From: Diprion similis
Taxonomy: Eukaryota > Arthropoda > Insecta > Hymenoptera > Diprionidae
Length of the DNA: 64,000 nt
Direction of reading: 5' to 3'
Assembly: GCF_021155765.1 (NCBI RefSeq)
Contig: NC_060108.1
Span: 17,633,025 to 17,697,024 of the forward strand
Part shown: one piece after another, positions 13,364-26,740 of the stretch
Layout: the number at the start of each line of letters is the position of its first letter
Numbering within the stretch: position 1 is the stretch's first letter
Made by a program: the position numbers and the translations under genes
The notes under the pieces: model-generated
Seen by the model: only the letters and a program-made list of their open reading frames with translations
Databases searched by the model: none
What the model was told of the DNA's origin: nothing

Positions 13364-15124
13364 GCCGTGTTAGCGATCCGGCAGCTTCTTTATCGGCGGG
13401 AGCCGTTTAACTCGCAATCTCACAAGACACAAAACCCCCATTAGGGTAACCGTCATGAACAGTCTTCAGTCAACGACCGTACGCAGGTTACATTGAACCG
13501 ATACAAGACCGTGGCATCGATTCGAAAATATTCGACGTCTCTATGACCCTCAACTATCGCCTGAGCAAGTGATAATAAAAAATAATCATTTGGCTATGAC
13601 TACTCTTAAAAGTGAATTTCTAAAACGTCGGCTAATTGTCGTGACTGATATTTCCTACCGCAACCCGCAGTAGGTAATTTGAATCTTGCGGTTGAGTGAA
13701 CCCCCGTATTGCGTCACTCGCCCGCCATGTCTGTTACATATTGCGTTCGTCACGAACGACATCGATCGATATAACCCGGGAATCCGATTGAAATTGGATT
13801 GCTCACGACTAGCAAAGAGCGAAAGGTGCAGCTTCGTGTCTCAGTAGCAATTTTTAAGTTCTCTCTCTCTCTCTCTCTTTCTTTTTCAATTTACAATTTC
13901 GGTGTCAATCTACTTTATTTCGACCTTTTTTTTTTACCTTCTGAGAAAATGATTAACGAGATATATATGTATATCGTCACGTAAAACGACGACAATCATT
14001 ATGATAAATAAAATTTGTGTTGTTTTTTTATCAGGTTATATTTCAGTACGTACATCATTATATCTGGCGTGGCTCTATTTATCAGTTCATATTTTATTTA
14101 CCGAAAGACGCGCGCGGTTGATAAATGATAAAGAAAAATATAAGATAAATAAAAAAAAGCCTCGTCGCGAGACGTTATACATATTATACCGACGTCTTTC
14201 CTTTTCTCTGACTTTATCTATCTCATTCTCAGATTGTTACCGGTACTTGGAATATTAACACCTAACTCTCCAACGATACGATCCACGATGAAAAAAAAAG
14301 GTTCATTCTTTCCTGCTGTGTTTGAATTTGTCTTTTTTTCAACTTTCGAATAAAACCGTCGCCCAGACGAATAACTCGTCAAACTTTGTACCATTTACTT
14401 ATTTAGTATACATATAACAGGATAAGATAAAATAAACAGAAATTCATTTTCATTCATCTTTGTTATTTCAACCCATTCGTGTCTTGTTCTTCGGCTTTGC
14501 ACTACCCACGATTCGTTCAGCGATAGCTGCGCCCAGTATAATATTGTCAAAGTATACATGTCGCGAAACGATAAGAAGAATCTACCCACAAATCCATGCA
14601 ACGAGCGCGTGAAAAGTAGTGACGAAGATTCAACGAAATTCTCGCACGCGCTCTCAATGAAGCGCGTGCATCATACACGTATAAGCAAGCGTATAAGATC
14701 ATTACGACATTATTACACGGGAATAACACCAAGTTATCCGCATCCGGTGTAGCATGCCACAGTGAATTACTCCGAACTACGTATAGGATTACGAAACAAT
14801 CGCGATGTCAGTTTCCGTTCAAAACCGCATTAACCGGATTATATTCTAAATCAATTGATAAGGATATGCCACACTAATGGTGTGTGTGTATATATATACA
14901 TTTCATACAAGTAGAAAGAACCCCCCACCCGCATTAAATAAATGGGAAACGCAATCGCTTTCGAATTTTCGAGAAGTAGATTCTTTCTACGCCCATTGAA
15001 TACAATTATTCGTTGTACAATCGATTCGCAATCCGAACGATCGTCGTAGGTTTGAGGTTAAATCGTTAGTAGGAGGCAAGAATGATGATCGCCATCAGCA
15101 ATGCGGATATCTCGTTATAAACTG

Positions 15125-15150
15125 GCAGCAGCAGCAGCAGCAGCAGCAGC
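15125..15150 (+). repeat. (GCA)n trinucleotide repeat
   Basis: About eight to nine GCA units in a region with no supported coding frame. Confidence 0.85.
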
Positions 15151-15849
15151 GCCGAAGGTACAAGCTTACATCTCACAATCAGTGCGATCGATGTCGTTGT
15201 GACCGGCGCCGCGCAAGATATCGTAGTTACTTACTTACGTGCCTCTCACACTCTCACCGTAAGAAAATTCCCCAGGCAAAGGAAATTTACAGTCGTTAAC
15301 AATAACCGATCAGAGCGTAGTATGTATAAGATAGCGAACGAAGCCGTTCGCCGGGCATTCGGAGAACGCAAGAACGTAGATGGTGCGATGGAAACGAAAC
15401 GAGATAGAAGAAAAAAAAAAAGAGTAAAAATGAAGCCGAGATCCCCGTGCAATAATGAATACCTTCTCATCTTTCATCGGATTTTATCCTAACAATATTA
15501 CAGGTACAATAGAAATATACACAGATATACGTACAAACGGAGCGATCAAATTCACCTACCTCCTGTTTAAACAGTCTTTTGTACAATAAATACGCTTTTA
15601 GAAATAAATATACACTCCGTTCGATACACCGGCGGGTTTCGGGTGCGTGTGTGTATGTGTATGTATGAGTGTGTGAACGGGCGGGTGGTGCGCGGGGTGG
15701 GGGGGATAGAGGAGGGACAAGAACGTGGCTGACTAGATTGAGTCTCCTATATTTAGAGTGGAGGTAGGGAGGGAGAGGAAAGAAGCGGTACTCTGCGGGT
15801 ATGACGAGAAATAATTCTTATTGTTGGTGGAAATTTCTTTATATCTCGA

Positions 15850-16260
15850 CCGCGACGGATCCCCGGGGGTGCTAAGAAAACTCTACTACGTCTCTTTTCC
15901 TATCAGTCACACTTAACACCACACATCACTCGTGGACCACTCCCGCACAACGACTGAGACAGTGTCGAGCGTCGGCCAGGTTCGGACCGGGCCTCGTCCT
16001 CCCTCGGCTATCTTCGGCTCGGCTCGGCTCCGTCCTCGGTTATTTCCGCCTCCCGACGCCCGGTAACCGACTATTGATCGTCACTAGCATGGCGGCAGCC
16101 GACTGGGTGGGGCACAGCCGATGCACGTCGACAACGACGACGAAACGACCGTCATCACCACACCACCGTATCCCGGGACCGCGACTAGAGACACGCGGTG
16201 CCGAGGCACACCGACCGACCGACCGACCAACTAACCACGCGTCATCGCCACCGACACACA
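15850..16260. promoter_or_regulatory. CpG- and GC-rich patch, possible promoter
   Basis: This stretch is much richer in CpG than the flanks. It contains a tandem CGGCT run near 16005-16030, a tandem CGAC run near 16210-16226, an initiator-like TCAGT on the minus strand near 15955, and a YY1-like ATGGCGGC at 16089. No long conserved coding frame is present. It could be an internal promoter of 14-3-3 zeta on the minus strand, but I see no convincing splice donor to support that. Confidence 0.3.
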
Positions 16261-18008
16261 TTTATCGTTACTCTTCCATGCCTGCTTTACTTGATGTATT
16301 TGGAATGAATGTGAATTGTTTAGCTAATTCTTACAGGCCTCGTACGATCTCCCATCCCCAAAAAATTACCGAAGTCCGGGTGAATGCAAAATTTTTGAAC
16401 ACGCTTTGGGGACTCTTCGTCTTTTATTACCTCGATAAAAAAAAAGTATAACCGGAGGCATTGTCACGCGGTTTTTCTGTATAATTAATTACTGCCTTTC
16501 CCCGCTTGAGCTACTCAATAGGAAACTACAGATTAAACTTAGATAGTTGTCTTAGGGTAGACTCTGGTCTCGACGAATCGAAACGTTTCCAATGCTGTCG
16601 ATAAAACTTCCTGTCCGTACCGCACACCGCCGCACAGCGGATATCATCATGTTCGTAGAAGAGGTGTTCCGTCGATATATTGCAGACAAAAAGTAATATA
16701 CTCGAAGTATCTTAATTTTTTGATGTTTTGCAAACTTTAGCGAGTGTATACATTACACTCTTTACATAAAGTGCGCAAGTTTCGAAATATACGATAGTTT
16801 GCGCAATTCTGAAGCTTTATATTTTATTCGATGATACTTCACTTTATACAAAGAAATAACGAAAGAAACGAACACTTGTGAGGAAAAAAAAATGTACTTC
16901 ATACGAAAAAATCAAAAATTTTATTCGCAGGAGAGTCGATAAAATGATGGGCCTCGCTCCAGGTACGCCTTATCGTATGCAACTGTACATGCACCCTCGT
17001 CATACGGCAAAGTAAATCTGGGCGTTTCTGTCAGTGACGAACAGAATTCTGTACATTATAAGTGTGTTGTGTGTGTAATTACGTGCAGTTTTGAACAATT
17101 GGTAATCCCATACTAAACAAGGAAGAAAAAAAAAACGAGGGATCCAAAAACCGGAAGGACTTACATTGAGCATTGATTCGATTATTCGATCAAATTTCAC
17201 ACAATCAGCAAAAGAAAGAAAAAAAAAAGAAAAAAAATACGCCGACATGCAGACAAAGACTTGCTCCACGAATTGACGATTTTTATTATTAAAAGATCAC
17301 GGTGTTACGCAATAAAAATTGGCGGTTACTTGCAGGGTATTGACGAGACAGGGTTTAGAACTAATCGTATACTGTTATAACAAGATTTAATTCTTCTTAG
17401 CGAGTGGGGTGTAATACGCTTACGGCTATACCTATACACGCCTGCATATACATAGTACATACATACTCCGACCTTTGTATCTAACAATAAGTATAGGTAT
17501 ATACATATACATATATACGCACGCTCCGAAAGCCGATTTAAATTGAATGCGTTATTCGATCGCATCAATCGACGGCATGCATTCCGAACAGCATAGACAA
17601 TGCTGCCACTATATTGTATTGTATGTGACATGTAGACATACACATGCTAGCCTCATTCATGCGAAAGAGCTATGATCATTTGACGATTGGGATAGGCTAT
17701 GAATAATCCTTCGATCGAATGGGAGGTATGTAAAATGAAAATACATACAGCATCTTTGCTGCATATGTATTATTGATGCGTATATGTAACAGTACAGAGA
17801 GTATGATTCACTCTGGCGTACAGAACCAATTTTTTAGCATCACATATATGACATACGAGTATTACAAACCTAACATTTTCGCTTTCATCATTTCCAACGC
17901 CAGATTTTTCTCTTTGGATATCATATTTATCATATTTCAACGGGAATTGTGAATAAAATCATGAATGATATATTTTTTACTCAATCCATCCAGAGCCATG
18001 TAGAATTT

Positions 18009-18026
18009 GTGTGTGTGTGTGTGTGT
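18009..18026. repeat. (GT)n microsatellite
   Basis: Nine GT units. Similar short GT tracts occur at 23389-23430 (interrupted) and 26719-26740. Confidence 0.85.
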
Positions 18027-18624
18027 AAGTGGGTGTATGTCAGATATTATATTTTTTCTTTTCGAGATGGAGATATTTCAGTCGAATTCAATACCTCCCG
18101 GGTAAGCAGGCAGGCAGGGCTATACGTAGGTATTAAGTGAACCGTGAAAAGGCTTTGAGGGAGAACGAAGGTCGACAAAATTTCGCTCTGAGAATCGTGT
18201 GTGAGTGTATGCCCGTGTGCGTGCACGTGTATGTATGCTAGGGTATATACACAAAAAAAATAAAAATAAAAAAATAAGGGCAAAAATCCCGAAGGTAAAA
18301 TTCGACGAAGAAAAAAACAACTTAAACGAACGTGACGTGTAATTAAACGGAATTTGTATTGTTATTATAACATAAAATGCCAAAGAATAAATGAATGAAG
18401 AAATAAGGTTGAAAATGTGAGGTAAAGTTTAGAGGAGTTAAAAATTTTTAATAGATCTCTTGCGGTTCATTCGCCTGTCGTCGTATGGAACGCTGAAATA
18501 TCCATGAGTAAACAATTAACGGGTTAATAATAATTTGATCATACTTGCGGACATGTTTGCAGATTATTTTCACAAGTTTTTTGTCTCAATTTATTACAGA
18601 CCATGTCGTCTATCGGAATAATTA

Positions 18625-18749
18625 GGCCGGTATTCATAATCAGTTCTTATTTCCAATACCATCTTTTAATAACGGTTTTTTATACACCAATCGAACTAAA
18701 CTTCAAGCTGGCTCGAGAATAAGAACTGCAACTACGAATAATACCGGTT
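18625..18749. mobile_element. Small inverted-repeat element, MITE-like
   Basis: The left end GGCCGGTATTCATAATCAGT continues to CTTAT at 18650. The reverse complement of the right end (18719-18748) reads CCGGTATTATTCGTAGTTGC and continues AGTTCTTAT. The terminal repeats of roughly 25-29 nt are similar but imperfect and enclose about 70 bp with no coding capacity. This looks like a non-autonomous DNA transposon remnant. I see no certain target-site duplication, so the family is not assigned. Confidence 0.55.
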
Positions 18750-20007
18750 CGAGTTCGCGAGAATCTCTTTTCCGCATCCGTCTGCGGTACGGAAAAAAGC
18801 AAGAAGGAAAAACCGCGGATACCATAATACAACGTTAAATTTTTAAAACAATCATTATAACTGATTTATCAAAAGGATTCTAGTTTTATGAGTCAACTTT
18901 GACGCATCAAACAAGAAAGGAAAGATGGTAATACAGTTCCTTTTATCACGAAACCACATTACAAGTTCAGACACACTGGCAGTCTACTAAAAAATGCAAA
19001 GAAAAAAAAAAAAAAACGCTATTAATTATTTGGTCTTCGTGACGTTCCATGAGTTGATCGATGGCTTATTTTTCAGTTTTTTCTCCTTTCTTTTTCCTGT
19101 TATACTGTACACCTATATGTATAATATAGATCTCCACATCTGTAATAAACGTTATGATTGTGCCTAGTGTAAAAAATCGTTGGGCGGTGAAATTCGAGAG
19201 TCATGGAGAAAGTAACACACTACCTCCGTAAGAGTGACATGCGACTGGCCTTAGACTTTATACACTCGCCGTGAACTTATACTTCGTAATATATAGGATC
19301 AGACAGATTAAGGTCAAAGAAGATACGGCGTTCCCTTGCTATTATACTCAGCTAGCTGCCTACTGACACTGACAATGAGCCCTACTAAATCCACTTGGTA
19401 ATATTTTATTGCTTGATCACGTAACGGATAAGAACTTATACGACAATGATGGTAGAAATAATAGAGTAGAAATAAAATTGAACGTGTGACGATCATAGAA
19501 AATTTGGTAAGAAAAGTTGAACAGAAAAAGAAAACTCCCTTGCAAAGTATGTAATTAAAGATCTGATATATGAAGATAAGGATGTCGAAAATTCTAGTAC
19601 ACTCAAAAAGGATAGCATTTGTACGTTACAGTGATTATCGGATACATGGAATCATCGATCATGCATAAGTTTCGATCCATACCGAGCAGCCTATAAAAAA
19701 CCTGCTGCTTTTGCAACATCCGAACCAGAATATAAATGTATTATAAATTAGCAGCGAATCATTGACCGCAAAATTTATTCCGTCTCGGTACATCGTGATT
19801 ATTGCTGTATAATTACAACATTACGAATTTGAAAAATTCATCCAACAGTCTTGTGAAATTTATTTACCCGCATTCTGTGCGTATTTCGATATCGAGAAAA
19901 GTAGGAAATGTTTATTTAATTGAGTAACTTTTGCTCTTGGCGGTTAACGAGAGTCACTTATATGTGCAAAAAAAAAAACAAAGAATAGGTGTGGCCAATC
20001 GAGAAAT

Positions 20008-20031
20008 GGAGAGAGAGAGAGAGAGAGAGAA
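20008..20031. repeat. (GA)n microsatellite
   Basis: About twelve GA units in the intergenic or intronic region; not coding. Confidence 0.85.
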
Positions 20032-21023
20032 AAGGAGAGACTGGTCGAAATGCGTGTGCGTCTGGGTAATAATGGAAATGACGATGACGATTATTTCAGG
20101 GGTGCCTAGGGAATTTAATACCTCGAAAAATATCTGCTCGATCGTAATAACGATAGGTATTTAAATGCGTGCGTGTGTGTTACATGTTGAGGGTGCGTGT
20201 ACAAGTCGAGAGGAGGAAAGAAGCGCAGCTTGGCGAGGGTGAAGTGAAATATTGATCCACCCGTGCGCGCGCAACCCCTGCAGCAGAGCTTACCCTCCAC
20301 CTCCAACAGCCCCATTCTCTCCATCTTTGGCACGACGGAACCCTCCACCCTCGAAATTTCTTCGCAAAATGTAAAATTGATTGACAAAAATAAACTAGAA
20401 GTGAAAAATGAAGCAAAAGATTTTTTAGAATCAAGAGGACTGACCATAATTTCGACAAGATTTAACATATTCCGACATTTGTATGACATGTCGTTTATAC
20501 AAATTTTCCTTGCGATATTTTTCATATGCATTAATTAAAATGCTGCAAGTAGGAATAATAAGGTATCAAGTGTATATACAAAAGGCTTCATCAAAGAAAA
20601 AAGCAATAATGAAAAATACACATGATGATAATAATTATCGTGGCCTGGGTATGCATAAATTCGTGCATATGCTGCAGGTACAATATATACCTCCATAATG
20701 TTGCATAAAAGGGTGGAACAACTTCAAAGACCTGGTTGTTCGCTAGGTTCTCTGGTCCATATAATAAAAGACCACCAATTTTGTATTCTCTTTAACGGTC
20801 AAAGCTCGTGGATTTCATTCAAGATATTTAAGGCGGTTCGTCGTTTTAATCTCGCGGGGTTAATTAGTGGAAAAATCTCTGTCTTCTCATCCACCGACGT
20901 GTATAAAACACGAGAAAAAAAAACATAATACCCGTGTATAAGTAGATACCTATACTGCGAAAATGTAATCAGAACTCGTTCCAGAAAGCCGACGTTTTTT
21001 TGATGAGGAAACTTTTTAAAACA

Positions 21024-21048
21024 GTATATATATATATATATATATATA
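21024..21048. repeat. (TA)n microsatellite
   Basis: About twelve TA units. A second, longer TA tract lies 211 bp further right. Confidence 0.85.
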
Positions 21049-21255
21049 ACCGTAATCATATATGTATTTTATTATATATATATTATGCACAAGTATAGGT
21101 GTACATACAAAGAAAAATTAATCTAAAGGTAACCGCAATATTAAATCAGTCATCTGTAAATTTATAAAATTTATCCAACACCAATGTGTGCGTTACACGC
21201 AAAGTTCTAATGTAAGTCGTTCTTAATCTCACGAGCTCAAATTGTATCAAAGGAA

Positions 21256-21259
<4 letters not shown>

Positions 21260-21295
<36 letters not shown>
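21260..21295. repeat. (AT)n microsatellite
   Basis: About eighteen AT units running directly into a T-rich stretch. Confidence 0.85.
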
Positions 21296-21298
<3 letters not shown>

Positions 21299-23388
21299 TT
21301 TTACAGCAAAAATTCAGACTGTGATATTACTTATTTGTAACAGTGATTGATGATATATGTATGCATACGTATCGCGATGTAGTAGTGAATTAATGAACAA
21401 CGTATTTCAATTAGAATGAACGTACGGAGAAAATTTTTCCACCTCTTATATTTACATACAGAAATATTTTCTTACTGTACATTATAGAGGAAGAATTTTT
21501 TCTTGTACATGTATATATAGATCCTCATTTTTGTCTTCACATTTCTATGTGAAAGAAAGTCGAAATTTAATAACAGACTGATTAAAATCACCTTTCCAAT
21601 AACATCGATCCAATTATAACATACTTTTTTCAAAGTTTCAAATAGGATGAAATAACTGTTTTAGATATATGTAGTATACATGTAGTTTCACGGTGTTAGG
21701 AATGAATAAGATCGTTGCGCTGTATAAGCTGAGAGAAAATTCTGAACCCAATTCCATTAATGAAAGTACGAGCCAAAGTGCGGTGGTGTGTAAATGCGAT
21801 GCTTGTCTTTGTTTCTCATTGCCGATTAGCTCGATCACAACAAATTAGATCCACAAATATTATCCACGATCAAACCATCCGTTGTATCGATTTTCACCGA
21901 CAATTTTCTTACGATTTATTGATTCAAATCTAAAACTACAATCGCGCAAATTGATAGAAAATACGTATAAAATTTCCCGCTGTGTCTTCAAGATTTTTAA
22001 TATTAAGCTTCTCCTTTTCCACATGTCTGTATGCCTAGAATAATAAGAATAAAATTTCTCAAACCGAAGATGGAGATCAATGACTATCCCACCAAACATT
22101 TTTCAGCGAGAATTTAGAGAATCTAACACCCGATTAATATTTCCCTCCAGACTATGATACAATCAAAAGATCTATAATAGAAAACGTATAAATTTCAAAA
22201 GTGGGAAGAAGTGCAACAGCGTCTATTAAAGGAATGTTTTTTTTTTCTATTCTTGCATTCAATAACACATGCAACGAATACCTAAATGCTCAACTGCAAC
22301 AGTGAAAATTGATATACTAAAAATAGCTTCACTTCGCCATAGGAGTAGATTTATTAACACCTGTATGCACAACGCGGCATATCTTTGCGTCCGCATCTTT
22401 TACGTATATACACATATACACAATAGTTTCCGTAGTACGTGCATATGTTGCCAATTTCAATTCGTACATTGGGTATTGCTAAAAATCTATAATACATAGC
22501 CCATATGGAGCACAAGTGCCTTTTGTTCCAGATCGAAGAAGAAAAAAAATATTTACAGTTCAACCGTTGTAGGATTGAACTAGTAGTACATTTGCTGCTT
22601 TATATATATATATAGGATGGCGATGAGATATATGAAATATTTAACAGCCTCTGTTCTAAAAAAAAAAAAGAAAAAAAAAGAAAGAATAAAAAAATATTTT
22701 TCCATTTAACCTCAGACACTGCGAATATTCCTATCTAAATTCTAAAAGCTTTTCCGTGTCTTCTTTTTTCTCCTTTTTTTTTTACTTCCTTTTTTCTTTT
22801 AATAAATAATAATCCAACATGCTAAAAAGCCCGCAAGTGATAATATGAGTGATGAAAGAAAAATGTGCGTTTTTAGCTAAATGCACAATATTAATTTACG
22901 AGAAAATAATTTCCCCAGACTCCCCAACGTGACGTGGCCCGTTTCACCGCTTTCTCCCCTGCCTGGCACGTCTATAGTCGCCCTGAAGAGCTCAAGCCCT
23001 GTAGTACCCTGTATAAGCAGTCCTGAAACACCTCTCGACCTTATCCTCAAATGGTTTGTATTACAGGCTACAGGTTGCTCATCTACACACACAAACGTAC
23101 ACCTGACACCGTATATACTTCATCGTCTCCCGAGGGGCGGCGGAACGCTCCCGGTAAAATGTTGTTGAATAAACACTTCGGGATGTACATCCATATTATT
23201 AATTAATAAACGAGTTTGCTGAGTTGCTTTGAGGTTTATCGTTTGAATAAAATTATCGAAAGAAATTTCACCTCTTTTTAATTTTTCATTTAAAATTATT
23301 TATCTACAAGGTATGTATTATTATATCTCAGTTCATGAATAAATTTTTAAAAGGCTTTTGATCGTATTTATTCACGCGTTCATCTAAA

Positions 23389-23430
23389 TGTGTGTGTGCG
23401 TGTGTGTGTGTGTGTGTGTGTTTGTGTGTA
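23389..23430. repeat. (GT)n microsatellite, interrupted
   Basis: GT tract interrupted by CG and TT units; not coding. Confidence 0.85.
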
Positions 23431-24471
23431 TGTGAAAAAATTAAAGGCAGAAAAAATCTATTTACATTTCACTCCACAAATGTTGTTCGTTAATTTAGAA
23501 ATTACAAGAACAACAAAAATTAGACAAAAAGAAATAAAACTTGATACACGTAAGCAGGAAAAATATATGGTCATTATTTGTAATAGAAATAAGAGGGGGT
23601 AAAAAGATATGATAAAGAGCGAAAATGTTTTAAACTTTATACAGTATAATATACATGTTATGTGTAATAATAATAATAATATATTTGTCGAAAAACGAAA
23701 AAAGAAATGATATGAGGGAAATTTTCGCTCTCATCGTCAGCGATGTTGTCATTTGCAAGGTATTATTTATAGAGGTAAGAAAAGCGTGCGTCGTTCAACC
23801 GCGTACCTCGTTTATATATATAATATATATATATATACACAAACACACACACACAGGCATATATGTATATATATATGGACATCACCGTCACTTCTGTCGC
23901 ATATTATAATGATGTACAACGTAGACAGAGGCTTTACGTCTTATGGTATAATAAATTAATCCTGGCGCAAAACACCTGTGCAAATCATCGCAACGGGATT
24001 GAAAAAAAAGAAAAGAAATATATATATACTCGAGCAGCCGGACGAGTCGCCACAATATGGAAGAAAAATAATGAATGAAATACAAGGTAAACCATTCCAC
24101 ACACATAATAACACTAGACCCGATAAAATTAAAAACAATATAACGTTCAATTGTTGTGCGAGTGTTAGCCAACATTTATCGCGAGTAAATTAAGAAGCTC
24201 CAATATTGACTCGTAAGTGTAGGTATAGAATAAGGATAATTAATTAGGTATGTATGTACATTACAATTGTTTCCTAGCAGTGTAATTCACGCCGTTATGT
24301 TTACGTCCGCGTTTACCAACCACCAACGAGATGTAAAATAAGGTAAAGAGATGCGTACGGCGTTGTTACGCGTTCGCAATGCTTAACACGTGATACGCAT
24401 ATGTGCAAGTCGTACGTTCGTACACGCATAGGTGTTACATAGTCACCTATACGCATCGCATCGTCATGCCT

Positions 24472-24531
<60 letters not shown>

Positions 24532-24546
24532 ATCAGCAGCAACAGC
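24472..24546. repeat. (AGC)n trinucleotide repeat
   Basis: About sixteen near-perfect AGC units followed by imperfect AAC/ATC/AGC units. The repeat creates poly-Ser and poly-Ala open frames on the two strands. Neither frame has conserved flanking sequence or convincing splice sites, so I treat it as non-coding. Confidence 0.85.
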
Positions 24547-26718
24547 AAAGAAGACGAGAGAGAGAGAATAATGCGTCAGTGGCTTGGAATAGCCAGTGAT
24601 GTCAACACGGTACACATTTACCACGCGTCACCCAAAGAAGAAGCATGTGGTCGTAGGACCCAGGGTTGATGGTTAGGTAAAACGATGCGTCTAGGTGTAC
24701 CTGGGCGAGTACCTATACCTAAGCTCACGATCAAACCTGTTTATAATACGAATGGTGTGTATTACGCTGGATAGAATACAGAGGAACGTAATCGCTAAGT
24801 GGCAACGCACGCGTTCCATTGCCAAATATGAATGATAATGATGATAATTTGGCGGCCTTGAGGATCCCCCCTCCGCCTCCCCTTATCAGGTCGTTACACG
24901 CTCAATAATTATACGCCAATCACCTGTCGGGCACTCGATATCTGTTGATTAAATATGTAGTTGAATAATTGATTGTGCTATTATTTTCGTTATTGCCCTA
25001 AAAACTGTCGCGTTATACGTTGTCAGGTTATACAGGTGTGAGCGATTTTTGTCATTGCAATTATATACTTGAGGATGGATTAAATTCTTGTCATTAATTT
25101 TCTTCTTCGACGGGTTCAAAGTTTCTTTTTCGCTATTCGGGAAATGCGAATTATTATGCAATGTATCACTAGTGAGTGTACACACTACGGATACACGTAA
25201 CGTCCGAGGATCGAACGATACGATGTAGTGAGTATTTTTATCTCTGCGGAACTATACGTATATAGTAATACAGGAATACGTGTGAGCGGTTGGTAGTAAA
25301 AAAAGAAAAAAAAAAAAAAAAAAAACTATCGCAGTTTTATACGCGTCTTATTTAAATGGTAATTTTGTTCTTCCACTTTTTCAAATCACAGCACATTTTG
25401 TGTTAAAGACTCAACAACGGCATGAAAACTATTGTATAAGTATACGTAAGTAAGTGGAACGATTCTGACGCACAATTTTTTTTCCCCTTAATATGTGGTT
25501 AATACGTAAACTATATATATCTTTTAGAATGAATGATTTGCATTGAAATTTCCTCTCCCTTTGTGAAATGTGTACCCGACGCGATAAGGTATGTTTGATT
25601 TGATATAATGAGAGTAAGAGAGAGGGAGAGAGAATTCCAAAATATGAATAAAAGTTTGAGTTAAAGAAAGAAAAAAAAATTTATGTATAACATATTTTAT
25701 AGCGAATGAAAAAACGCAGCACGTTGTCCATCGCACTACGTATATTATTATGCCTATATGTAACTCGTTGCTGATACAACGGCACCGATCGCAAATAGTC
25801 ACTTATCATCCTTAATCTGGGAATACGAGAAATGCAAACTCGTGGGAGGATCTTTCAATTCAATCCGATTCAGTACTTGCTAAATACACACTGCACTATA
25901 CGTATAAAATGTATTTATTTATGTGTATAAGGTATTGGGCAAATTATTCGTATCCGAACCTCTGTTTTTTGGAAAAATTCTTCTAAATTCAATGCTGTGT
26001 GTCAGTATAAAAAACGGAAAAGGTATAGGATTGCTCCGTTTTTTTACGACGGACGGTAGAGTTGAGAAAACATAGATCCGAAGTAGTCCATCAGCTAATG
26101 ATATTCTTGAAATATAGTCATTAAAATTTCACGGGATCAAAATATGAATTGAGTTTTTTTTCCGAACTCTTAGGTATAACGTATAATTTGCTTCTGCGTT
26201 AAATTCCGGATGAAAAAAAAAAGAGATTTTTGCTACCGCTATGAGATATCTGTCACGTCAACGCGATATAAACCGGAAGTATCAACCCGCAATAAGATTT
26301 TGCTGACTGCTGTAGAAAGATTTTGCGTTTCATATAATATATATACATAGAATCGTATATAAGTAGCACGAACGGTCGTTGGGGTAAATAAAGATATCGC
26401 GACGATTTTATATATTAGCTAGTTGTGACACGAAATTTTTCCAAACTACGGTATCTTTACGAAAATTCCGAAAACTTCATTTCAACTTCGAGCGTGAACG
26501 AATTATTTGCATCTACCGGGGATGTAACGACGAGTTGCTACAAGACTGACAACGAAGAGAAGTAGTAACTAGAATATGACGAATACGACGTGCCCAGTGT
26601 ACGCAAACTAACAAACAACGAGAGGAAAGAAAGGAAGTGTGTAAAGAGAAACTTTAGTCATTACCCATGGCAATTGCCTTATATTATGAACGTTATACGT
26701 ATATAGGCGCATGTTTTA

Positions 26719-26740
26719 GTGTGTGTGTGTGTGTGTGTGT
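26719..26740. repeat. (GT)n microsatellite
   Basis: Eleven GT units in the non-coding region between 14-3-3 zeta and MRTO4. Confidence 0.85.

Noticed and set aside
15199-15492. 97-codon Arg/Lys-rich frame
   Set aside because: Basic composition comes from A-rich DNA; no family resemblance and no supporting splice sites.
24313-24669. Poly-Ser (plus) and poly-Ala (minus) frames
   Set aside because: Created by the AGC repeat; the surrounding residues look random and no splice sites connect them to anything.
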